A stretch of 33,129 nucleotides of DNA from CAYMRB01 sp964392615. Lineage in GTDB: Bacteria > Planctomycetota > UBA8108. The stretch covers positions 1 to 33,129 of the forward strand of contig CAYMRB010000052.1 in assembly GCA_964392615.1 (NCBI GenBank), in the 5' to 3' direction. Below, piece by piece: positions 1 through 6,318 of this stretch. Both the position numbers and the translations under genes were made by a program. Positions within the stretch are counted from its first letter, which is position 1; each line of letters starts with the position of its first letter. The notes beneath the pieces were generated by a model. It did no database searches and had not been told where the DNA came from. It saw nothing but the letters and a program-made list of their open reading frames with translations.

Positions 1-2
1 GG

Positions 3-1568
3 CTGCGCGTCGCCCGCGCAGCACGCTCCGGAAGAAGCGGACGGGCGTTCGTCGTCTGCTCGACGGTCGCCGCCGCCGCCGTCGTCGCCATCGCACTGCT
101 CGCCCTGTCCTCGCCGCCTCAGGCCGGCGACCCCGGGGCCGACGGTGGTGACGACGTCGGAGTCCTCGAGGCCCTCGTTCCTCCGGACGACCACCACCCC
201 GCCGTCTTCTTCGTCGAAGAGTCCCGCGGACCCGTCGACGACGGTCACGGTGGCGTCGACGACCTCGTCGAGCTCATGGGCCGCGGTGGGCTCGCATTCC
301 ATCGCTCGGCTGCGACCGTCACGACGACGTCCGGACCCGACGGCCTGATCGACCGCGACGCATTCGTCCTCGTGAAAATGAACGGCCAGTGGACCGAACG
401 CGGTGGAACGAACACCGACGTGCTCCGCGGCGTCATTCGCTGCGTCGTCGAGCATCCCGACGGCTTCGTCGGCGAAGTCCTTGTCGTCGACAACGGACAG
501 GGGCGCGGCGACCTCGATCCCGCAGCGGCCAACGCCGACATGACCGGCCAGTCCGCCGCCGACGTCGTCGCCGATTTCGTCGCCGAGAGCTGGCGCGTTT
601 CCACTCTTCTCTGGGATGCGCAACGACGCGCCAGCGTCGACGAGTTCACGGACGGCGATATGCGAAACGGCTACATCGTGAGCTCCACGCCCGACGCCGA
701 AACGGGAATCCGAGTTTCCTACCCCAAGTTTCGCACGTCCTTCGGAACCTACGTCAGCTACAAGCTCGGCGTGTGGTCCGAGGATACCGAGACCTTCGAC
801 TCCGGCCGGCTAGTCGTTCTGAACATTCCGGTGCTCAAGACCCACTCCATCTACGGTGTCACCGCGTCCGTGAAGAATCACATGGGTGTCGTCACGCGAC
901 ACCTGAGCACGGACTCGCACGCCGCCGTCGGCCGTGGCGGCATGGGATCGTTCCTCTCCGAGGTCCGCATGCCCGACCTCAACATCCTCGATTGCACCTG
1001 GATTCTCGCCCGTCCCGGTTCCGGCCCGGCTGCTTCCTACGACCTCGCGACCCGGACCGATCACCTCGTCGCCAGCCGCGATCCCGTCGCGCTCGACGTG
1101 TGGTCCGCGAAGTACATTCTCGTACCAGCGATCCGCGACAACGGCTTCGTCTCGTTTCCCGCGCAAGACCCCGACAACCCGGGCGGCGTGTTCCGACGCT
1201 ATCTCGACCGATCGATGCTCGAGTTGCTCCGCGCCGGAATCCCGACGACGAACGACTACGAAGCCGTCACGCTCCACGTCTGGCGGGAGGACGACGGCGC
1301 CTTCCTGCGCGGCGACTCGAACCGGGACGGCGCTGTCGATATCTCCGACGCCATCACGACGCTGCTCTACCTCTTCGGAGGCGGGGGAGGCGGCGAGGTT
1401 CCCTGCCTCGACGCTCTCGACACGAACGACGACGGCGTCACTGACATCTCCGACGCGTCCTACGGCCTCGACTACCTCTTCCGCGGTGGTCCCGCGCCTC
1501 CGCCTCCCTACCCGACCGCGGGCACGGATCCGACCCCGGACGAGCTCGGCTGCTCTCAGGACCGCTGA
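3..1568 (+). CDS. Exported DUF362-domain protein with C-terminal dockerin-like repeats (5' partial)
   Basis: The frame is open from the first complete codon of the window. The ATG at 276 lies inside the DUF362 domain, so the true start is at or before base 3. Translation from base 3 gives a hydrophobic alanine/valine-rich segment (about residues 16-38) ending in a plausible signal peptidase site before AGDPG, so the protein is exported. The body matches DUF362: VDDLVELMG followed by GLAFHRS, then NIPVLKTHSIYGVTASVKNHMG around 845-890, and a late RDPVALDVWSAKYI segment. From about 1312 it switches to two dockerin-like units, each with a calcium-loop pattern (GDSNRDGAVDISD and DTNDDGVTDISD), then a proline-rich tail and LGC. 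The function of DUF362 is poorly defined. I infer a cell-surface or secreted protein whose tail binds calcium. Nothing upstream is visible. Confidence 0.8.
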   Translation: MRVARAARSGRSGRAFVVCSTVAAAAVVAIALLALSSPPQAGDPGADGGDDVGVLEALVPPDDHHPAVFFVEESRGPVDDGHGGVDDLVELMGRGGLAFHRSAATVTTTSGPDGLIDRDAFVLVKMNGQWTERGGTNTDVLRGVIRCVVEHPDGFVGEVLVVDNGQGRGDLDPAAANADMTGQSAADVVADFVAESWRVSTLLWDAQRRASVDEFTDGDMRNGYIVSSTPDAETGIRVSYPKFRTSFGTYVSYKLGVWSEDTETFDSGRLVVLNIPVLKTHSIYGVTASVKNHMGVVTRHLSTDSHAAVGRGGMGSFLSEVRMPDLNILDCTWILARPGSGPAASYDLATRTDHLVASRDPVALDVWSAKYILVPAIRDNGFVSFPAQDPDNPGGVFRRYLDRSMLELLRAGIPTTNDYEAVTLHVWREDDGAFLRGDSNRDGAVDISDAITTLLYLFGGGGGGEVPCLDALDTNDDGVTDISDASYGLDYLFRGGPAPPPPYPTAGTDPTPDELGCSQDR

Positions 1569-1729
1569 ATCCGCCGTCGAGCTATCGAGCGGCGTCTCCG
1601 CCCGTTCGCTCTCTTTTCGGTGCTCGGCGACGGGGTCCGATCGGCGGCCGAATCCCGGGAAATTGCCCTTTTCCAACCGGCCTGCAGAGCCGATACTGCT
1701 CCGCTTCGGGCCTCGACATCGAGAGCTTA

Positions 1730-1754
1730 TCCTGTCCTGTCCAGTCCAGTCCTG
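1730..1754. repeat. Five pentamer units upstream of the adenylate kinase gene
   Basis: Five consecutive 5-bp units read TCCTG, TCCTG, TCCAG, TCCAG, TCCTG, ending two bases before the Shine-Dalgarno sequence of the next gene. It is seen directly. No function can be assigned; it would lie in the 5' leader of the mRNA if transcription starts upstream. Confidence 0.6.
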
Positions 1755-1756
1755 AA

Positions 1757-1762
1757 TGGAGG
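1757..1762 (+). promoter_or_regulatory. Shine-Dalgarno sequence that decides the adk start
   Basis: TGGAGG lies 9 nt before the ATG at 1772 but only 3 nt before the in-frame GTG at 1766. Normal spacing therefore favours the ATG and a protein beginning MADRQ. Confidence 0.7.
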
Positions 1763-1771
1763 TTTGTGACG

Positions 1772-2389
1772 ATGGCGGATCGACAGTTCAAGACCGTGCT
1801 TCTTTTCGGCGCTCCCGGTTCCGGCAAGGGGACGCAGGGCAAGATCCTCGGATCGATTCCCGGTTTCTACCACCTCTCGTGCGGCGATGTGTTCCGCACG
1901 ATCGATATCCACTCCGAGATCGGCAAAGTCTTCTGCGAGTATTCGTCGCGGGGCGAGCTGGTGCCCGATGACGTCACGGTGGAGCTCTGGCGCCAAAACA
2001 TGAATGCTCACACCGCGCTGAGCCACTACCGGCCCCATCAGGACTTCCTGGTGCTCGACGGTATTCCGCGCAACGTCGACCAGGCCAAGTACCTCGACTC
2101 GGACGTCCAGGTTCTCAAGGTCGTTCACCTCGTCTGCCACGACAAGGAGAAGATGATCGAGCGCCTCCGCCGCCGCGCCTTGAAGGAGAATCGAGCGGAT
2201 GACGCCCGCGAGGACGTCATCCGAAATCGCTGGGCGGTCTACGAGGCAGAAACGCAGCCAGTGCTCGACTTCTACTCGACGGGCATCGTTGCCGAAATCG
2301 ACGCCGAGCAGACCCCGGCCGCCGTCCTGGCGGACGTGTTACGAGTGCTGGCGCCGGTCCAGGAAGAGCACATCGGGCTGAGCGTCTGA
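1772..2389 (+). CDS. adk: Adenylate kinase (nucleoside monophosphate kinase), short-LID type
   Basis: This 205-residue cytoplasmic enzyme would transfer phosphate between ATP and AMP. The P-loop GAPGSGKGTQ is near the N-terminus, followed by an AMP-binding segment (LSCGDVFR), then DGIPRN in place of the usual DGFPR, and the LID/ATP region RLRRRALKENRADD with IRNRWAVYEAETQPVLDFY. The LID is the short form without the four-cysteine zinc site of many Gram-positive enzymes. Length fits the family (about 180-220). The GTG at 1766 was rejected because of Shine-Dalgarno spacing. It stands alone, 203 nt after the DUF362 gene and far from ribosomal protein or secY genes where many adk genes lie. It could therefore be a paralogue and not the only adenylate kinase of the cell. 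Confidence 0.85.
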   Translation: MADRQFKTVLLFGAPGSGKGTQGKILGSIPGFYHLSCGDVFRTIDIHSEIGKVFCEYSSRGELVPDDVTVELWRQNMNAHTALSHYRPHQDFLVLDGIPRNVDQAKYLDSDVQVLKVVHLVCHDKEKMIERLRRRALKENRADDAREDVIRNRWAVYEAETQPVLDFYSTGIVAEIDAEQTPAAVLADVLRVLAPVQEEHIGLSV

Positions 2390-2807
2390 GCCCGCCCGTC
2401 GCCGTCCGAGCTGCGCCGATCCTCGCGTCCAACCCCGAGCGCGGGAATGGCGCGACCCGGGTGGCCCCGCGAGCTCGCGGCGGCTTCGACGAGGGCTTCG
2501 ATCGAGAGACGACGCCCTCGCCGCTCCGTTCGCTCCGTTCGCTCCGTTCGCTCCGTTCGCTCCGTTCGCTCCGTTCGCTCCGTCGAGCGGCCCCCGTCTT
2601 TTTCCGCGGTCCGACCACGCCCAGCCCGTCTCTTGCCGCAGTCGGGCCGGCCCCGGCCCGCTTCTTGCCGCCGCGCCCCCCGTCGGCATCCCGCGAGCTT
2701 CCTCTCCCGTGCGGCATCCGCCGTCGTGGGAACGGAAGTTGCGACGGATCCACAGACGGCGTGCGTCAGACGCGTCGTCCCGGGCCTTCGAACGACGGAA
2801 CGACAGT
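2390..2807. other. 418-bp intergenic region
   Basis: No convincing gene was found here on either strand. The ORFs crossing it are arginine/proline-rich or simple translations of the 9-bp repeat. It holds the GCTCCGTTC tandem repeat at 2523-2583. A TATGAT hexamer at 2807-2812 could be a -10 element, but no clear -35 hexamer is seen at normal spacing. Confidence 0.5.
2523..2583. repeat. 9-bp tandem repeat, six perfect copies plus a partial seventh
   Basis: The unit GCTCCGTTC repeats perfectly from 2523 to 2576 and continues as GCTCCGT at 2577-2583. Because 9 is a multiple of three, every frame on both strands stays open (RSV, LRS, SER or NGA tripeptides), which explains the spurious ORFs here. 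It lies between adk and the haem-porin gene and is likely prone to copy-number change. Confidence 0.9.
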
Positions 2808-4142
2808 ATGATCGGCGGACGACAGCCTGCTCTCGATACGCGAATGACTCCAACATGTTCATTGCTGCCGGCGCGAACGGTGCTCCTCGTGGCGCTCATG
2901 GCGCTCGGAGCCGGCTCGACGCTGCGAGCGGAGCCGTACCTCGCGGTACGCTACGGCTACAAGTGCAGCCAGTGTCACCTCAACCCGACGGGCGGGGGCA
3001 AGCGCAACCGCTTCGGCGTGGTCTTCTCGCAAACGGAGCTGCCGGCGCGCATCGTGTCCGCAGCTGACCTTCGGTACGTGTTCGGGGCTCCGACGAGCGG
3101 CTCGGTCGCCACCGGAGCCTCCCTGCCCGGCGACTATGCTGCGCTGTCGGCAGCCGACGTCGCGGCGCTTTCCGCCGCCGCCGCTGCCGCTTCGGGGGAT
3201 GACGACGACGGCGACCTCGGTCTCGGGCTCGGATCGCTGACGCCCGCGTCGATGTTCACCTCGGGCTATGTGGCCGATTTCCTGTCGATAGGCGGCGATC
3301 TACGCGCTCTGTTCCGCATGATCGACCGCAACAACGCCGACACCACGTCGAGCTCGTTCGAGATCACCGAGGCCAACATCTACGGCGATTTCGAGCTCTT
3401 CGACGGACGTCTGCACCTGTACTTCGACGAGACGCTCGCCCCCGGCGGCGCCGCCTCCCGCGAGGCGTTCGGGCTGCTGTTCGGACCGTGGGACACGTAC
3501 CTCAAAGCGGGCCGCATGATGTTGCCATTCGGATTCCGCCTGCAGGACGATGCCGCGTTCATACGCGAGGTCACCGGATTCAACCACGGCGTTCAAGACC
3601 TCGGCGTCGAGATCGGTTGGGAGCCCGGCCCGTTCTCCATGGCGCTCGCCGTCAGCAACGGCAGCCAGGGCTCGTCTGACGACAACACCGACAAGCAGGT
3701 CAGCGGAACCATCAGTTTCATCGAGCGGTACTGGCGCCTCGGGGCCCACGCGACGTGGAACAACACGGCCTTCGCGAAGCGCATCGCGTTCGGCGGACAC
3801 GGTGGCGTGAACGTCGGACGGTTTTCACTTTTGGGCGAGGTCGACTACATCGTGGACGATCTCGAGCTGGCGACCGGCCGCGACACGCAGCGGCAGCTCC
3901 TCGCCTGGGGTGGCGTGAACTACCATCTGACGCAAGGCGTCAACCTGCGGTTCAGCTACGACTACGCCGACCCGGACATCTCGCAATCCGACGACAGCTT
4001 CATCCGCCTCAGCGCCGGCGTGGAGTTCTTCCCGACGCAATTCACGCAAGTGCGGATCTTCTACCGTTTCCGCGACGAGACGGAAACCAGCATCCGCGAC
4101 GACGAGAGTATCATCGAGATCGAGCTGCACATCTTTCTGTGA
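2808..4142 (+). CDS. Exported beta-barrel (porin-like) protein with an N-terminal c-type haem motif
   Basis: A 444-residue protein. A hydrophobic signal segment (TVLLVALMALGAG, about residues 24-36) ends near TLRA/EPYL. Just inside the mature N-terminus is KCSQCH (Cys53, Cys56, His57), a canonical CXXCH haem attachment motif, followed by NPTGGGKRNRFG. After an Ala/Asp-rich linker, the rest shows alternating strands rich in Gly, Asn and aromatics and ends IEIELHIFL, like an outer-membrane beta-barrel ending in a hydrophobic C-terminal strand. I infer an outer-membrane porin carrying one haem on the periplasmic side. The start is uncertain. The ATG at 2808 has GGA 8 nt upstream; the ATG at 2844 gives a shorter signal peptide and would fit if the TATGAT at 2807 is a -10 box. 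The in-frame 2709 start adds arginine-rich sequence with no signal. The next gene follows after 10 nt. Confidence 0.7.
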   Translation: MIGGRQPALDTRMTPTCSLLPARTVLLVALMALGAGSTLRAEPYLAVRYGYKCSQCHLNPTGGGKRNRFGVVFSQTELPARIVSAADLRYVFGAPTSGSVATGASLPGDYAALSAADVAALSAAAAAASGDDDDGDLGLGLGSLTPASMFTSGYVADFLSIGGDLRALFRMIDRNNADTTSSSFEITEANIYGDFELFDGRLHLYFDETLAPGGAASREAFGLLFGPWDTYLKAGRMMLPFGFRLQDDAAFIREVTGFNHGVQDLGVEIGWEPGPFSMALAVSNGSQGSSDDNTDKQVSGTISFIERYWRLGAHATWNNTAFAKRIAFGGHGGVNVGRFSLLGEVDYIVDDLELATGRDTQRQLLAWGGVNYHLTQGVNLRFSYDYADPDISQSDDSFIRLSAGVEFFPTQFTQVRIFYRFRDETETSIRDDESIIEIELHIFL

Positions 4143-4152
4143 GCCTTCTGCC

Positions 4153-5097
4153 GTGACGACCCGACCCGACTATCCTCCCGTCCTGACCCAGTCTCTGGCT
4201 GCCGGCGCCGCCCTGATCGCGCTGGTGGTTCTCGGCTCCTCGTGCCGGTTCCTCGATCGCGATCGCGACGTCGAGAGACCAACCGGACCGTCGCCCTTCG
4301 CGATCGACCCGGCCGCGATGGAAGGCGCCGACGATTCCGGCGCCCCGGAAGCCCGCGATCTGCGAATCGAGGCGCGGATCGTGTCCCGAACCGCCCGCCG
4401 CGCCGCGCTGGCCCGCGGCCGCGACCTCTACCGGGCAGCTTGCGCAACATGCCACGGCGCGCGCGGCGACGGCAACGGCCCCTCCGCCTACGCGCTCGAT
4501 CCGCGCCCCCGCGATTTCACCCGGGGGGTCTTCAAGTGGCGCAGCACGTCGAGCGGCTCGCTGCCACTCGACGAAGACCTCTTCCACTCGATCTCGACCG
4601 GATCGCGTGGCACGACGATGTGGGGCTTCGGGAACCTCCTGTCCGAACGGGAGCGCTGGGAGCTCGTCGAGTACGTGAAGTCGTTCTCCGAGCGCTTCGA
4701 AGAGGACGGCGTCCATCCGGACGAGATCATCCCGCTGCCCGATGACGCCCCGCCGGTGACCGCCGAGTCGCTCGCGCGTGGCCGGGCCGTCTACGAAGAG
4801 CAACGCTGCGGCGACTGTCACGGCGAGGACGGTCGCGGCGACGGCCCGCAGGCCGCCACTCTGAAGGACGCGTGGGGCCAGCCCTCGCACGCCTTCGACT
4901 TCACCGTCGGGCTTTACCGCGGTGGCGGCTCGGACCCGATGATCTACAGAACCTTCGTGACCGGTCTCGACGGCACGCCGATGCCGTCGTACGACGGCGC
5001 GGTCGCCGAAGAGGATCGCTGGCCGCTCGTGCACTACGTGCGGTCGCTCGAGCGCGAGCCCGGCATCCTCGAGCGAATCCTCTTCGAAACTCCTTGA
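4153..5097 (+). CDS. Dihaem cytochrome c, probable membrane-anchored or lipoprotein
   Basis: A 314-residue protein with GTG start 10 nt after the preceding stop, so probably cotranscribed. The N-terminus has a hydrophobic stretch (AAGAALIALVVLGSSC) that could be a lipoprotein signal, although Gly at -3 is unusual for a lipobox. Two cytochrome c domains follow. The first has CATCH at Cys97-His101 and a possible axial Met in TTMWGFGNLL. The second has CGDCH at Cys219-His223 and Met in TPMPSY. Each domain ends in the typical helix (ELVEYVKSF and PLVHYVRSL). Duplicated class I cytochromes of this kind carry electrons in the periplasm. With the haem-bearing barrel before it and a haem lipoprotein after it, this is likely the periplasmic relay of an envelope electron-transfer set. 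The redox partner is not visible. Confidence 0.82.
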   Translation: MTTRPDYPPVLTQSLAAGAALIALVVLGSSCRFLDRDRDVERPTGPSPFAIDPAAMEGADDSGAPEARDLRIEARIVSRTARRAALARGRDLYRAACATCHGARGDGNGPSAYALDPRPRDFTRGVFKWRSTSSGSLPLDEDLFHSISTGSRGTTMWGFGNLLSERERWELVEYVKSFSERFEEDGVHPDEIIPLPDDAPPVTAESLARGRAVYEEQRCGDCHGEDGRGDGPQAATLKDAWGQPSHAFDFTVGLYRGGGSDPMIYRTFVTGLDGTPMPSYDGAVAEEDRWPLVHYVRSLEREPGILERILFETP

Positions 5098-5130
5098 TGC
5101 CGACTCCTCAGCTGTTCGGATGATCCGGTG

Positions 5131-6291
5131 ATGAATACTCGAGCTCAAACCTCCACGTTCGGCGCGGGCACGGTCTGGGGCGTACTTCTCGCACTCCTCG
5201 TCGCCGGCTGCGCGGGCGAGGGAATCGAATCCGCTGCCGGCACCGGCAACTCCGGATCGAATGGCAACGGCGGCGGCAACGGCAATGGTGGCGGCAACGG
5301 CGGCGGCGATGGCGGCATCGACTACGCGTCGAAGATCCAGCCGATCTTCACGCGCAGCTGCACGTGTCACCTGACCATCAACGCGCCCCAGGGCTGCGTG
5401 CTGCAACCCGGCACGTCGTACGATTCGCTCGTCGGCGTCGCCGCGGGGCAGAAGCCGGACCTGCTGCGAGTCGAGCCGGGCTTTCCCGACCTCAGCTACC
5501 TCGTCATCAAGATCGACGACGACCCCGATGTGCGCGAGCAGCGCGCCGGGGACCGCATGCCGCAAGGGGAGCCGCCGCTCTCACCCGACGAGATCGCGCT
5601 GATCCGTCAGTGGATCGAGGAGGGCGCGTTGCGCGTCCCCGCGTCGAATGAAGACGTCACCCCGCCGACCTTCGACGGCGTGTGGGATGCCGTCGCGACC
5701 GGTCCGGCGGTCATCGAGATCGCGTGGTTCCTGGCGGAGGATGACCAGACGGCTCTGCTGGACGTGTTCTACCGCGTCTATATCGCGACGACCTCGGGCG
5801 GACACGATTTCACCTCGCCGGATCACGTGACGCTCGCCGGCCACTCCGAGCTCCGCATCACGGGGCTCGATCCGGACACGCTCTATTACTTCGTCGTGCG
5901 CGCGGTCGATCAGGCCGGCAACGAAGACACGAACGAGGTCGAGATCAGCGCCCGCACGCATCAAGCGCCGGTGGGGGACGTAGACTACGAGAACGACATC
6001 CGGCCGCTGTTCATGCAGTACTGTGCGTGGTGCCACGCCGGCACGTTCGCGGGCGAGTGCTTCGGCGACCTGGGGCTGTGTCTCGAGTCGTGGGAGACGA
6101 TCGAGATGACCGCGCTCAACGGCCGGATCATCGTCCCGTACGACGCCGAAGGGAGCGAGCTCGTGATGCGCCTGCGCGGCACGCTGGAACCGGCGATGCC
6201 GTTCAACAACCCCGAGTCCTTCGACGCGGAGTACATCGAGCTGATCGCCGCGTGGATCGACCTCGGCGCCAAGCGAGGCACGTCCGAGTAG
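5131..6291 (+). CDS. Haem-binding lipoprotein with two planctomycete-type cytochrome regions flanking an FN3-like domain
   Basis: A 386-residue protein. The lipobox LLVAGC ends the signal peptide and is followed by a Gly/Asn-rich spacer (about residues 39-62). Region one starts DYASKIQPIFTRSC and has CTCH (Cys77, Cys79, His80), one residue short of the standard CXXCH. It continues with SYLVIKI, a MPQG segment and LIRQWIEEGA, as in Planctomycete cytochrome C (PSCyt1-like) domains. An FN3-like domain follows (LRITGLDPDTLYYFVVRAVD). Region two starts DYENDIRPLFMQYC, has a normal CAWCH (Cys298-His302), and ends with a MPFN segment and LIAAWIDLGAK. The start is the ATG at 5131; a GTG lies directly before it at 5128. 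It is probably the third gene of the set beginning at 2808, in the outer membrane or at the surface. Confidence 0.8.
   Translation: MNTRAQTSTFGAGTVWGVLLALLVAGCAGEGIESAAGTGNSGSNGNGGGNGNGGGNGGGDGGIDYASKIQPIFTRSCTCHLTINAPQGCVLQPGTSYDSLVGVAAGQKPDLLRVEPGFPDLSYLVIKIDDDPDVREQRAGDRMPQGEPPLSPDEIALIRQWIEEGALRVPASNEDVTPPTFDGVWDAVATGPAVIEIAWFLAEDDQTALLDVFYRVYIATTSGGHDFTSPDHVTLAGHSELRITGLDPDTLYYFVVRAVDQAGNEDTNEVEISARTHQAPVGDVDYENDIRPLFMQYCAWCHAGTFAGECFGDLGLCLESWETIEMTALNGRIIVPYDAEGSELVMRLRGTLEPAMPFNNPESFDAEYIELIAAWIDLGAKRGTSE
5248..5318. repeat. Gly/Asn codon low-complexity spacer
   Basis: GGCAAC and GGCGGC codon repeats encode the Gly/Asn linker just after the lipidated cysteine of the 5131 gene. It spaces the haem domain from the membrane. 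Copy number may vary between strains. Confidence 0.7.
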
Positions 6292-6318
6292 CCCTTTGCG
6301 GGCCGTTGGGTCGTTCGC

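Noticed and set aside
2523..2583. Possible CRISPR array
   Set aside because: Units are only 9 bp with no spacers, and no cas genes are nearby.
2447..2811. Repeat-encoded small proteins across the 9-bp array
   Set aside because: The open frames result from a repeat unit divisible by three. Composition is RSV/LRS/NGA repeats with no ribosome site or domain.
4111..5565. Minus-strand ORF of 484 codons
   Set aside because: It is antisense to the two cytochrome genes whose haem motifs are on the plus strand; no motif in the ORF.
6291..6303. Small GCCC-loop-GGGC hairpin as a terminator
   Set aside because: Only a 4-bp stem with no T-tract; such matches are expected by chance at this GC content.
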